Shown one piece after another: positions 47,621 through 56,679 of a DNA stretch of 64,000 nucleotides. The notes below the pieces were generated by a model that saw only the letters and a list, made by a program, of their open reading frames with translations, had not been told where the DNA came from and ran no database searches. Every line of letters starts with the position of its first letter. Positions within the stretch are counted from its first letter, which is position 1. Source of the stretch: an uncultured Muribaculaceae bacterium (GTDB lineage: Bacteria > Bacteroidota > Bacteroidia > Bacteroidales > Muribaculaceae); contig CAJTZS010000011.1 in the NCBI GenBank assembly GCA_910584055.1, positions 1 to 64,000 of the forward strand. Direction: 5' to 3'. Position numbers and translations under genes: made by a program.

Positions 47621-49561
47621 ATGCAGAACTTGGGAGGCACAAAAAACTTGTTTTTAGCGTTATTTGTATTGTCGTTTGTTTTTGTGTCTTGTGTGTCTGC
47701 GGATGACGTATTGACGGATCAGGCAATTTCGCAGGCTGCATTCAATGCTCCGGAAATTAATAAGGCACTGAATTATTATGGAGGGGAGAAAGGGGAAGCG
47801 GCAGAATACTTAGTTCGCGGTATGCTCGGACGCTATTCTCGTACCGGTATCGGACTTGATTCCATAGAGATGCTTTACCGGGAGTTTCCACGGACAACCA
47901 AAAACTGGCAATTCGATTCCATACAGCAATCCAAAGGCAAGCGGTATGAGGAGATGACTCAAGATAAAACGCTTGACCTTCAGACCCTGACTTCGGAGTA
48001 TATCACTCACAATATCGATGACTCATGGAGGATGAAGGAGTCCCGGTCTTGGAACAAGGACCTTTCCGTGGGGGAGTTCTGTGAGTTGCTTCTGCCATAC
48101 CGAATCGGAGATGAACCGGTCTCTGAATGGCGCGAGACCTACCGTAACGCTCTGGATTCTATATCGGGCAAGATTGGAGCGGCTGCAAATTCTGTGGAGG
48201 CGGCAGCTGCCATATCCAAAGCATTGGGCACAATATGTTATAACATTGCCGTTAAGACTCCGCACCGTTCAGCCCTCGCGTTGCTTGATTCCCCCGTGGG
48301 ATATTGCCGAGAGGAGTGTGACCGCAACCTTTACGCCATGCGTGCTTTCGGCATTCCCGGAGCGATTGACGAATTCCTTGTTTCCCCTGACAATGGAATC
48401 TCGCATCAATGGAACGTTGTGTTTGACAATGTTGACCGTCGCTTCCGCATGTTCGACAATGATAAATACCCTCCCATCCGCGACAGCATCCATTATGACG
48501 GACGGCGCAGGGGAAAGGTGTACAGACGGACTTTCGCCCTCGACATGGAGCGGTTAAAAAGATTCCGGGAAATACCTGATGCTCCTTCCGAACTGACCGA
48601 TTCCCACTTGAAGGACGTAACGGCGGAATATTTCGGACATAACAGAGCGGATGTAAGGGTTGATGGGAAAGGGAAACCTGTGTATCTTGGCATCTTCACG
48701 CCCGAAGGATACCGACCTATAGACATTGCTGAGAAAAGCTGGAGCGGTAAAGCTATTTTCAGGGACGTAGAACCTGACCTTATATACTTCCCGATAGTCA
48801 GGGAGGGTGCGGAATATGCCGCTTGTGGCAATCCTTTCATGCTTTTAAAAGATGGGAAGGTGCATGAATTCATTCCCGACATGACAAGGATGGGAAAAGC
48901 TACATTGACACGAAAGATGCCTTTATGGCTTCATTCTTTAGCAAGGATGAAATCTGTAGTAGGTTGCAAGGTTCAGATTGGACAAAATGCAGAAGGTCCG
49001 TGGCTTGAAGTTGACAGTATAGACAGTATGCCGGAGCACAGCTTTTATCGGATTCCGATAAGGAAAGCTTCAATGGATACTAAGGTTAGATATATCCGCA
49101 TACTTCCGCCACCTGTGCAATGTTCACAGATCAGTGAGGTAATAGCGTCAGGGGATTCTCTTGCACTCAATCGTTTGCCCATGTCGGTTGTCACCGACAG
49201 CCTTCGCGAAAGGAAGAAGAAACTCGTAGACGGAGACATCCTGACTTGGACAAACTATAAGACGGTGCATCCTATACTTGTACTCAAGGTGGATTCAGAC
49301 AATGATGTGGACAATATATTTATCGTTCCGCGCAACGATGACAACTATGTAGTGCCGGGAGAGGAATACGAGCTGTTCTATTTCGACCGGGATGGCTGGA
49401 AGTCTTTGGGGAGGAAGACGTCGCAAGGTTTTTCGATAGAGTTTGCAGCCCCGGCGAACGCCGTGCTCTGGCTCCGCAACCTCACCAAAGGGCGCGAAGA
49501 GCAGGTTTTCATCTGGAAAGACGGTAGGCAGCTCTTCAACACCAACCTTGGCAGTAAGTGA
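47621..49561 (+). CDS. Transglutaminase-like lipoprotein
   Basis: A 646-residue protein starting at the ATG 47621 (MQNLGGTKNLFLALFVLSFV, then VSC lipobox). A transglutaminase-like core includes SPVGYCREECDRNLYAMRAF (nucleophile Cys near residue 230), NGISHQWNVVFDN (His near 262) and RFRMFDNDKYPP (Asp), the Cys-His-Asp triad order. The C-terminal half is beta-rich. Such proteins occur in NVEALA loci and may cross-link or cleave peptide-like substrates at the cell surface; substrate unknown. It lies 20 bp after the preceding lipoprotein gene. Confidence 0.82.
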   Translation: MQNLGGTKNLFLALFVLSFVFVSCVSADDVLTDQAISQAAFNAPEINKALNYYGGEKGEAAEYLVRGMLGRYSRTGIGLDSIEMLYREFPRTTKNWQFDSIQQSKGKRYEEMTQDKTLDLQTLTSEYITHNIDDSWRMKESRSWNKDLSVGEFCELLLPYRIGDEPVSEWRETYRNALDSISGKIGAAANSVEAAAAISKALGTICYNIAVKTPHRSALALLDSPVGYCREECDRNLYAMRAFGIPGAIDEFLVSPDNGISHQWNVVFDNVDRRFRMFDNDKYPPIRDSIHYDGRRRGKVYRRTFALDMERLKRFREIPDAPSELTDSHLKDVTAEYFGHNRADVRVDGKGKPVYLGIFTPEGYRPIDIAEKSWSGKAIFRDVEPDLIYFPIVREGAEYAACGNPFMLLKDGKVHEFIPDMTRMGKATLTRKMPLWLHSLARMKSVVGCKVQIGQNAEGPWLEVDSIDSMPEHSFYRIPIRKASMDTKVRYIRILPPPVQCSQISEVIASGDSLALNRLPMSVVTDSLRERKKKLVDGDILTWTNYKTVHPILVLKVDSDNDVDNIFIVPRNDDNYVVPGEEYELFYFDRDGWKSLGRKTSQGFSIEFAAPANAVLWLRNLTKGREEQVFIWKDGRQLFNTNLGSK

Positions 49562-49667
49562 TTTCGATATATAAGTTTTGTGAAGATTAGAATGGTTTGT
49601 TGAATGAAATAATAAAAATGGTGTTCAAAATGAATGCCTGTATAAGTTTAACCTAAATATATTTTTT

Positions 49668-49913
49668 ATGAAAAAAAGCTTTTTCGTATTGACGAGCGTT
49701 GCTGCAATATGTGGCGTATGCTATTTCGGCGTTTCAAAAAGTGCCGATGCTGATTCACTCTCGATGCTTCAACAGAATGAAATTGAGGCGTTGACTTCCT
49801 GTGAATCCATCGGGTGGTGGGACAACGATGGAAACTGTGTGTACAACTCTGAAAAAGAGGAATATTTCTGCAAGGATGATAGTTGGCATGAATTGACTGA
49901 CTGCTTACGCTAA
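49668..49913 (+). CDS. NVEALA-like peptide precursor
   Basis: An 81-residue precursor with an N-terminal hydrophobic segment (MKKSFFVLTSVAAICGVCYF), a variant signature NEIEALTSCE and a short Cys/Trp-rich C-terminal part (SIGWWDNDGNCVYN, CKDDSWHELTDC). It is the second NVEALA-type gene of the locus, with a different C-terminal peptide from the first. A strong terminator follows. Confidence 0.8.
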   Translation: MKKSFFVLTSVAAICGVCYFGVSKSADADSLSMLQQNEIEALTSCESIGWWDNDGNCVYNSEKEEYFCKDDSWHELTDCLR

Positions 49914-49918
49914 TTATA

Positions 49919-49960
49919 TTGAGGCATGTCGGGAAATCCGAGTTTCCCGACATGCCTCAA
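49919..49960 (+). terminator. Strong terminator after the second NVEALA gene
   Basis: An 18-bp perfect stem, TTGAGGCATGTCGGGAAA with TTTCCCGACATGCCTCAA, encloses a 6-nt loop. It follows the stop codon by 5 bp and should end most transcripts from the NVEALA gene. Confidence 0.8.
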
Positions 49961-50001
49961 ATTCAATTTGCTTATAACAACCGCAAAAATAGAATATTAT
50001 A

Positions 50002-51138
50002 ATGAATAAGATTGTTGTAATAATGTTTACTATATTTCTGACTATGGCAGTTGCTTCATGTAGTAAACAAGAAGGAAACCATGTCGTGATGAATATGGGT
50101 CCGTTCACATCAGATTCGGTTAAACTGTGTAAATATGATACTATCTTTGACATTCATATAGGAGAAAGGGTTGATCCTCGGCCGTTGAGAAGTCAACTTA
50201 TAGACTTAAAAGATAATAGCATCTATTATATACTTGACGAACAGAAATTGTATTCATATGATTTGAAGGGGGATAGTTTGATTTCCACCGTTGATTTAAA
50301 AAAATGTGGGACTCTGAATAATTATTCCGGTTTCATTATACATAATGATGATAGCCTTTTCGTGTATGATTACAAGAAGAAAGAACTTTTTCTCTTAAAT
50401 GATAACCATATTTTGAAGACTTTTAATCTGCAAAACAAAGGAGTGGAAGTCTCTCCGGAAGCATTGAGCGAAACCCCCATAGTTGTAAGCGGCGAAAATG
50501 TTATAATGAGTGGTATACCGATTAGCGGTAAAAACAGACTGACCGTAAATGATCCGATATCCTTGTCACTCAATATGAAAGACGGTTCTGTAAAATATGG
50601 AGCACATATGTCTGATGATTATTCCAAGGGGTATTTCGGAGGCGTGTATTATAACACGATTTATCAGTGTAAAGATTCGCAAAACAGGATTGTGTACAGT
50701 TTCCCGGCTTCAAATTATATATACAGATACAATAATAATTTGGAATTACTTGATTCTCTGTATATGGGAAGCCGCTATACAAGAAAAATCGAAAGCACAG
50801 AGGTTCCGACATTGAAGTTTCTGAAAAATGAAGAGGAAAGATTGAATTATTATGCATATCAGGATTCCTACGCAAATGTTATTTTTGACCCTTTACGTGA
50901 TGTGTATTATAGAATAGCCCAACATCCATCGATGGATAAAGACAAGCCATTTCCTAAACCCTTTTCAATAATTGCAATGGACAAGAATGGAAAAATCATT
51001 TCCGAGACATCAGTTTTAGGTAAGAATGAAAAATATAATACCGGAAACATGCATGTTTGCAAGGAAGGTTTGTTGATTCAAGAGAAACAGGATGACGAGA
51101 ATATAATACGATTTCATTTATTTAAATTGGATATTTAA
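50002..51138 (+). CDS. DUF4221-type lipoprotein
   Basis: A 378-residue lipoprotein (MNKIVVIMFTIFLTMAVASC, lipobox Cys20). The mature part is rich in beta strands with YYILDEQKLYSYDLKGDSLI and DDSLFVYDYKKKELFLLND, and ANVIFDPLRDVYYRIAQHPS near the C-terminus, the pattern of DUF4221 propeller-like lipoproteins of Bacteroidales. It often neighbours NVEALA genes. Its last base is shared with the next gene. Confidence 0.82.
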   Translation: MNKIVVIMFTIFLTMAVASCSKQEGNHVVMNMGPFTSDSVKLCKYDTIFDIHIGERVDPRPLRSQLIDLKDNSIYYILDEQKLYSYDLKGDSLISTVDLKKCGTLNNYSGFIIHNDDSLFVYDYKKKELFLLNDNHILKTFNLQNKGVEVSPEALSETPIVVSGENVIMSGIPISGKNRLTVNDPISLSLNMKDGSVKYGAHMSDDYSKGYFGGVYYNTIYQCKDSQNRIVYSFPASNYIYRYNNNLELLDSLYMGSRYTRKIESTEVPTLKFLKNEEERLNYYAYQDSYANVIFDPLRDVYYRIAQHPSMDKDKPFPKPFSIIAMDKNGKIISETSVLGKNEKYNTGNMHVCKEGLLIQEKQDDENIIRFHLFKLDI

Positions 51139-51614
51139 TGATGTGTTGGAGAAATTGTATATCAGTTATTGCCATAATTATATCTGTATTGCTTATATCT
51201 TGCGAGAAAAAAGATGGGCAGCTTGAACAGGTAAAGAGGCTATACGCGGAACGGGGAATAGTATTTGATAAGGAAATTGAGACCTGTCTTGTTCTGCCGG
51301 AGGTTGGATGCGGCGGCTGTATAGCAGGAGGAGTGAATTTCTTGCTTGACAATAAAGAAAAATTCAGTTCAAAACAAAAAAAGAATATAGTGATGCTTAC
51401 AGCCATTCATTCTAAAAAATTATTGTATCGGAATCTTGAGATTAATTCACCCGATGAGTTGAATTGTATCATTGACTCAGGCAATAAATATCTTGTAAAA
51501 GGGCATAATAAACTTTATCCGATGGTTTTGAAACTTGACAATGGAAATATCGAGAGTGTAGAGTTTCAGTCTCCGGAAACTGATCATGATGTTTTTGAAA
51601 GCTTGAAGTTGTAA
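51138..51614 (+). CDS. Lipoprotein with CGGC motif
   Basis: A 158-residue lipoprotein (NCISVIAIIISVLLISC lipobox) with LPEVGCGGCIAGGVNFLLDN, a CxxC pair in a thioredoxin-like position, followed by KKNIVMLTAIHSKKLLYRNL. It could be a small redox lipoprotein of the NVEALA locus, but the thioredoxin fold is not proven. It starts at the last base of the DUF4221 gene. Confidence 0.72.
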   Translation: MMCWRNCISVIAIIISVLLISCEKKDGQLEQVKRLYAERGIVFDKEIETCLVLPEVGCGGCIAGGVNFLLDNKEKFSSKQKKNIVMLTAIHSKKLLYRNLEINSPDELNCIIDSGNKYLVKGHNKLYPMVLKLDNGNIESVEFQSPETDHDVFESLKL

Positions 51615-51617
51615 ATT

Positions 51618-52775
51618 ATGAAAATCTTGAAGAGGGACAAGGCATATATAATATTTATATTGTCGCTTGTTATATTTTTTTCCTGTTCGAAGGATAAGGC
51701 AGTATCGGATGGAAAAATAGATGTTGAAACCATATTTGATAATAGTGTGGTTAAATCATTGTCGGATATGGGTTACAGTCATGAAATAATTCCGCTTGAA
51801 ACGAAAGATTCTTGTCTTTTACCCGGAAATTCACATGTGGTTCATGTTGATAAGGAGAATGTTTTTATTTCTGCCGGTGCTCTGATTTATAGGTTTGGCA
51901 TCGACGGCAGCTTTAAAAACACAATCGGAAAGGTCGGAAGCGGGCCAATGGAGCATAAAAATATTCATAGTGTCTCTTTTAATGACCGGGAGGGTAAAGT
52001 ATTTATATATGACGGGAATAAGAAAATGATTGTATGGGATAAGAATGGAAATCCGATTGATGAAGTAACTTTGGAAATCGGGGGACATTTGCCATGTATA
52101 TTTAATCTGGAAAATGAGTTTATCGGGATAGGCCAGACTTATGATGAAAAAGCCGGAGGAACATCAATTTTACGGTTTGATGGTTCGGGGATATGTATGG
52201 ATCGGAGAATTGTATCTAAAGCGGGTTGTCAGGCTTCTCCGAGTTATTTCACAATGCCCCTGCTCAGGGAAAATGTTGCAGGGTTCTGTTATTATAATCC
52301 TTATAATTCGAATTTTCAAAATATTTCTAAAGAGAAAATCGAAGATTTCTTCTTTTTGGACTTTGGTAAATATGCACAGGATAATGAAAAAATGCAGGAT
52401 ATGGACTATCGGAGTGCAAATGCCGACGGTATTGTTGAACTTTGGGATTTTATAGTCTGCGATGATATTTGTTTTCTGTTATTCAGAAGAGGTAAGGATT
52501 TGTTTGCAGCTTCCGTAAATTTGATAGATGGAGGAATCTTATTCAGTTCAAGCATTGAGAATCCCCGAAAAGGAGGGGGTATTCCGCTCTTTGATGAAGA
52601 GTATGGAATCACTATTTGGCCTCATTACGAAAAAGAGGGTGTGTTGTTTTCATTGTGCGACATTGGAGGGCTATCCGATAAAGAGCTGAATCAATGGAGC
52701 ACTCGCACGGAAGGTGAACAGGGCATTTCGGATAATTCCAATCCATGTTTGGTTAAACTTAGGAGAGAAAAATGA
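51618..52775 (+). CDS. Six-bladed beta-propeller lipoprotein
   Basis: A 385-residue lipoprotein (KAYIIFILSLVIFFSC lipobox). The mature region has propeller-type strands: SHEIIPLETKDSCLLPGNSH, VDKENVFISAGALIYRFGID, GKVFIYDGNKKMIVWDKNGN, ESDLFAASVNLIDGG-like segments, the known pattern of the 6-bladed propeller domain of Bacteroidales. It is the last gene of the NVEALA locus, 3 bp after the CGGC lipoprotein. Confidence 0.83.
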   Translation: MKILKRDKAYIIFILSLVIFFSCSKDKAVSDGKIDVETIFDNSVVKSLSDMGYSHEIIPLETKDSCLLPGNSHVVHVDKENVFISAGALIYRFGIDGSFKNTIGKVGSGPMEHKNIHSVSFNDREGKVFIYDGNKKMIVWDKNGNPIDEVTLEIGGHLPCIFNLENEFIGIGQTYDEKAGGTSILRFDGSGICMDRRIVSKAGCQASPSYFTMPLLRENVAGFCYYNPYNSNFQNISKEKIEDFFFLDFGKYAQDNEKMQDMDYRSANADGIVELWDFIVCDDICFLLFRRGKDLFAASVNLIDGGILFSSSIENPRKGGGIPLFDEEYGITIWPHYEKEGVLFSLCDIGGLSDKELNQWSTRTEGEQGISDNSNPCLVKLRREK

Positions 52776-52826
52776 GGAAATTGTGTCAACAACATTCGAC
52801 CTGTAGCCACCTTTGCCGCGTCTGTG

Positions 52827-52895
52827 GGAGCGGCTGTTGCTCGCAACGGCGGCATCGCGGCAAACCCTGCGGTCGTTGCGAGCAACAACCGCTCC
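52827..52895. repeat. Long hairpin in the gap before lepB
   Basis: Arms of 22 bp (52827-52848 and 52874-52895, one mismatch) begin GGAGCGG and end CCGCTCC, with the loop GC-rich. It is the main feature of the 377-bp gap 52776-53152, and may be the terminator of the NVEALA operon or a REP-like element. No gene is seen in the gap. The remaining part is AT-rich and contains no strong promoter match. Confidence 0.6.
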
Positions 52896-53152
52896 GCCAT
52901 CCGGCAGCGTGAATGGATGCTAAGTGAAATATAAACCGCCGAAGGCAAAAGTGGTTGTTCCGTGGTTGATGTGGTTGGAGATAAGTTCTTTCAGGTGCGA
53001 GGTTGGAGTTATATGTGATTTAGCGCGAAGCGCAAATGGGTTTAAAATGGTTTTTATAGTTTGAGTTAGATAGAATAAATGGTTTGATACTGACGTTCTT
53101 AAATAGGATGGATTGAGTTGTAAGGGGTTGATGAGTTATGTCGGAATGAGCA

Positions 53153-54043
53153 ATGGAAGAATGTAGGCGGAAAAATATCAGGCGGAAGGTCGGGAAATGG
53201 GTTGAGAACATCCTTTTCGTGGCAAGTCTGGGATTCCTTGGATTCCTGGCATGGCATCTGTTGCTGTTTGCATCGTTCAACATTCCGAGCCAGTCGATGC
53301 TGCCGACGCTGCAGCCGGGCGACAAGGTGCTCGTGGACAAGGTGACTACCGGGGCGCGACTGTTCGACATATTCGGGGCGGCTGCCGGAGAGGATGTGAA
53401 GATACGTCGCACGTTCCGTTTCCGCCGGTTCAAACGCGGCGACATACTTGTGTTCAATTTCCCTTTCCGTGGGGAATGGAAGGAGATAGCGATGAACTAT
53501 CAGGTATATTACGCCAAGAGGTGCGTAGGCGCTCCCGGTGATACGCTCGAAATCCGCGATTTCAATTATTTTATCAACGGTATCCCTTCCGAAGGTGGGG
53601 GAGACCGCCGTATGGTCAGGGAGGTATATGCCCCGGATTCGGTAAGCCGGGACTCCCTTCCGGGTTTCAGGGCTATGAAAAGGGATTCGGTGACGCATTG
53701 GACTATCCGCGACTTAGGTCCGCTATATATCCCGAAGAAGGGGGATGACTTGCGGCTTTCCGTTTCAAATTATCTGCCATATAAGAAACTTATCGAATGG
53801 GAAACAGGGAAGAAACTTAAAAAGAATAACGGGAAACTTACCCTCGGCGGAAAACCGGTAGAATCTTACCGGTTTAAAAACAATTATTACTTCATGGCGG
53901 GCGATAATTCCGCAGATTCCCAGGATTCGCGCTACTGGGGACTTATCCCGGAGCCGTTCGTGGTGGGAAGGGTGCTGATGACATGGTGGTCGGAGCGAGA
54001 CGGAGTGGTCAATAAGGAAAGGGTGATGAAATGGATGCATTGA
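53153..54043 (+). CDS. lepB: Signal peptidase I
   Basis: A 296-residue membrane-bound serine protease with the Ser/Lys dyad: an N-terminal anchor (WVENILFVASLGFLGFLAWH), catalytic Ser48 in IPSQSMLPTLQPGD, Lys122 in YYAKRCVGAPGDTLEIRD, and the box GDNSADSQDSRYWGLIPE. A long insert between boxes (about residues 150-230) is typical of Bacteroidetes forms. It removes signal peptides of exported proteins. It overlaps the next gene by 13 bp. Whether it serves the neighbouring NVEALA peptides is a guess. Confidence 0.93.
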   Translation: MEECRRKNIRRKVGKWVENILFVASLGFLGFLAWHLLLFASFNIPSQSMLPTLQPGDKVLVDKVTTGARLFDIFGAAAGEDVKIRRTFRFRRFKRGDILVFNFPFRGEWKEIAMNYQVYYAKRCVGAPGDTLEIRDFNYFINGIPSEGGGDRRMVREVYAPDSVSRDSLPGFRAMKRDSVTHWTIRDLGPLYIPKKGDDLRLSVSNYLPYKKLIEWETGKKLKKNNGKLTLGGKPVESYRFKNNYYFMAGDNSADSQDSRYWGLIPEPFVVGRVLMTWWSERDGVVNKERVMKWMH

Positions 54044-55407
54044 TTATAATTTTCGGATTGGCGGAGGCTGTGATGGGATGGCTGCAGCTTTTGGGGCTGA
54101 CAGCTCCGGGACATTCCCTCTATGTCGCTACAGGCACTTTCTATAACCCGGGGCCATTCTGCGGCTTCCTTGCCGTTATTGCGCCGGTTGCCCTCTATAA
54201 CGTTTTATTCAAGAACCGAAAAGTTTTGTATTGGCTTTCCTTGGCTTATCTGTTGCTTGCTTTGGGGCTGATGCCCGCGCTTATGGGTCGCACTGGCTGG
54301 ATTGCGGCGTTGCTCGGATGCGGTGTTGTCGTTGTCAAACGTTATTCTCCAATGTTCCCGAAATTTTCGGGCAAGAAGGTATGGATAACTGTTTTGGCGG
54401 GATCTTTGCTGGGGCTTGCGGTTTTAGGGTTACTCTATTTCATCAAGCCGGAATCGGCGCAAGGTCGATTGTTGATGTGGATTGTGGCGGCGAAGGCAAT
54501 GGCGGCTCATCCCTTCGGTGTTGGCTGGGATATGGTGGCGGGAGCGTTCGGGGAGGCACAGGAGGCTTACTTTTCGATGCATCCCGATTCTCCGTTCGCC
54601 ATGGTTGCCGGTGCACCGGAGTATGTTTTCAATGAATTCCTGCAAACGGGTATTGCCTTCGGTATCCTTGGGTTCCTGTTGTTCACGGGATTGATTGTCG
54701 CATGTGGTGTGGCTGCATGGCGAACACGCGCTTACGGGCTTTGCGGTGCGATAATCGCCTTTGCCGCCGTATGTTTTTCCTCTTATCCGCTTCAGTTCTC
54801 TGAGTTTTATGTGCTCGCCGCATTGATTGCTGTGGCTATTGTATTTCGCAGCGGCCTTTCAACGTGGGGAAAGGTATCGATAACTGCGACTATTATTGCG
54901 GGGACTGTCTTTCCTGTCGTGAATATAGAAGGACGGAAAAGCGGGATGCAAGAATGGGAGAAGGTTGGCAGGACGCTTCGCTACCGTCTGAACGATAAAG
55001 ACATATCTCGTTGTGACTCATTGATGGTGAGTATGGACTGGTCTCCGAAGTTCCTGTTTGGTTATGGTAAGGCTTTGCGCGACAACGGTTTTTATGAAAA
55101 GTCGAATGAAGTGCTGATGAGGGGCATGGAAGTAAGCAGTGACCCCATGTTTCTGAACCTGATTGGCCGCAACCATGAGGATAAGGGAGATTTCGGGGAT
55201 GCCGAAAGATATTATCGCAAGTCTATCCGGAGGCTACCCAACCGTCTTTATCCCCGCTATCTGTTGGCGAAGCTTTATGCAGCGGCAAAGGGGGCTGATT
55301 CCCAGGAATTCAAGGAAGCCTATAGGCAAGCGATGTCGATGCGACCGAAAGTTGAATCCCCCGCCACGCGCCAGATGCGCAAGGAGTTGCAAAATATGAA
55401 AAAATAG
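54031..55407 (+). CDS. O-antigen ligase-like membrane protein with TPR tail
   Basis: A 458-residue protein with about 10 membrane helices in the first 290 residues. A periplasmic loop carries PESAQGRLLMWIVAAKAMAA and HPFGVGWDMVAGAF, typical of the O-antigen ligase/polymerase (Wzy_C/PF04932) family. The C-terminal 160 residues are TPR-like repeats (MFLNLIGRNHEDKGDFGDAE, SIRRLPNRLYPRYLLAKLYA). In Bacteroidales such proteins often accompany lipoprotein loci; the substrate is unknown. The start overlaps lepB, so the two are translationally coupled. Confidence 0.83.
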   Translation: MDALIIIFGLAEAVMGWLQLLGLTAPGHSLYVATGTFYNPGPFCGFLAVIAPVALYNVLFKNRKVLYWLSLAYLLLALGLMPALMGRTGWIAALLGCGVVVVKRYSPMFPKFSGKKVWITVLAGSLLGLAVLGLLYFIKPESAQGRLLMWIVAAKAMAAHPFGVGWDMVAGAFGEAQEAYFSMHPDSPFAMVAGAPEYVFNEFLQTGIAFGILGFLLFTGLIVACGVAAWRTRAYGLCGAIIAFAAVCFSSYPLQFSEFYVLAALIAVAIVFRSGLSTWGKVSITATIIAGTVFPVVNIEGRKSGMQEWEKVGRTLRYRLNDKDISRCDSLMVSMDWSPKFLFGYGKALRDNGFYEKSNEVLMRGMEVSSDPMFLNLIGRNHEDKGDFGDAERYYRKSIRRLPNRLYPRYLLAKLYAAAKGADSQEFKEAYRQAMSMRPKVESPATRQMRKELQNMKK

Positions 55408-55458
55408 TGTACATTTGTATGATAATAATCTGATCACTTACTTAACCTGACATCTGGA

Positions 55459-56568
55459 ATGAAGGATATGAAGAAAGAATATACGGTATTGCGGATGCGT
55501 CCGGCGCTGATTGCACTTTGGGTCGTGGTGTTGTTTGCAGTTGCGGGATGCGGCAATGACAAGAAGCAGGCATCCGGCAACGGGAAAGGCAACACGTCTC
55601 CCCGTCGCGAGGCTGCGGCATCCTCCGGCAAGCCTGTGGTCAAGACCATAAAGTTAGAGGAAAGCGAGATCACCCATGATATAGTTAGCAACGGCAAGAT
55701 TGCGGCTAAGGAAACTGCCGACCTTTTTTTCCGCACTTCCGAACCGGTGAGCGAAGTCTGGGTTCGGGAGGGTCAGCATGTGAAACGCGGACAGAAACTT
55801 GCCCGTCTCGATATCTTCAAGCTTGAATCCGAGCGCGCCAAACTATTGGCGGAACGTGAAAAGGCAATACTCGAAATGCAGGACGTCTTGATAGGGCAGG
55901 GCTTCGATCCATCGGATGATTCCTCTATTCCCGCCGAGGTCATGCGCCTTGCGCGTGTGCGCAGCGGGCTTGACCAGATAGAGACCTCTATCTCCCTAAA
56001 TAAAAAAGATATCGAACAGTCTGCCCTTGTCGCGCCATTCGACGGGGTGGTTGCCAACCTGAAGATAAAGCGTTTCGGCCTTGCCAACACTTCGGAGCCG
56101 GCTTGCCGGATTATCAACAACGGTGCGATGCAGGTTGAATTTCCCGTGCTTGAGAGTGAGCTGTCGCTTTTGCGTGCCGGAGACAGCGTGGAAGTGACCC
56201 CGTTTGCAGGCGGCGACACTTACAGGGGTAAGGTGGTTGAAATAAATCCCACAGTGGATGAGAAGGGATTGATAACGGTCCGGGCTTCCTTGACGGGACA
56301 CAAAGGTATCGTTGACGGAATGAATGCCAGAGTGAGGGTAAGCAAGAATCTCGGCAAGCGGTTGGTCGTTCCGAAAAGTGCGGTTGTCCTCCGTTCCGGC
56401 CGGGAGGTGGTATTTACCCTTGAAGATGGTAAAGCGAGGTGGAATTATGTTACAACCGGCATCGAGAACCTTGACAGCCGAGAGATAACCGACGGGCTCA
56501 AGGCCGGACAGACGGTGATAACCGAAGGCAACGAAAACCTGGCGCACCAGGCCCCCGTTTCGTTATAA
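55459..56568 (+). CDS. RND efflux membrane fusion lipoprotein
   Basis: A 369-residue periplasmic adaptor (HlyD/AcrA family). The lipoprotein signal ends LFAVAGC; a low-complexity Ser/Lys linker follows. Then comes the barrel-sandwich/lipoyl half (TADLFFRTSEPVSEVWVREG, QHVKRGQKLARLDIFKLES), a helical hairpin, the second lipoyl half (SALVAPFDGVVANLKIKRFG) and a beta-barrel (VEFPVLESELSLLRAGDSVE). It bridges the RND pump and the TolC-type exit duct in this operon. Confidence 0.92.
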   Translation: MKDMKKEYTVLRMRPALIALWVVVLFAVAGCGNDKKQASGNGKGNTSPRREAAASSGKPVVKTIKLEESEITHDIVSNGKIAAKETADLFFRTSEPVSEVWVREGQHVKRGQKLARLDIFKLESERAKLLAEREKAILEMQDVLIGQGFDPSDDSSIPAEVMRLARVRSGLDQIETSISLNKKDIEQSALVAPFDGVVANLKIKRFGLANTSEPACRIINNGAMQVEFPVLESELSLLRAGDSVEVTPFAGGDTYRGKVVEINPTVDEKGLITVRASLTGHKGIVDGMNARVRVSKNLGKRLVVPKSAVVLRSGREVVFTLEDGKARWNYVTTGIENLDSREITDGLKAGQTVITEGNENLAHQAPVSL

Positions 56569-56675
56569 TGTTTAATGTTGAATGTGTAATGTTTAATAGC
56601 ATTGGATTCACTTCATTACACATTCATCATTTCATTATGACGGGCAATTAAACATTACACATTAAACATTAAAAG
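56569..56675. repeat. AT-rich inverted repeat between MFP and RND genes
   Basis: Copies of TAATGTTTAAT-type units in one direction (56569-56600) and their inverse (ATTAAACATTACACATTAAA and following, 56646-56672) form a near-perfect arm of about 25 bp. A similar short spacer lies before the gene at 3240. This is a dispersed intergenic spacer repeat; a function in RNA processing is possible. Confidence 0.65.
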
Positions 56676-56679
56676 AAGG

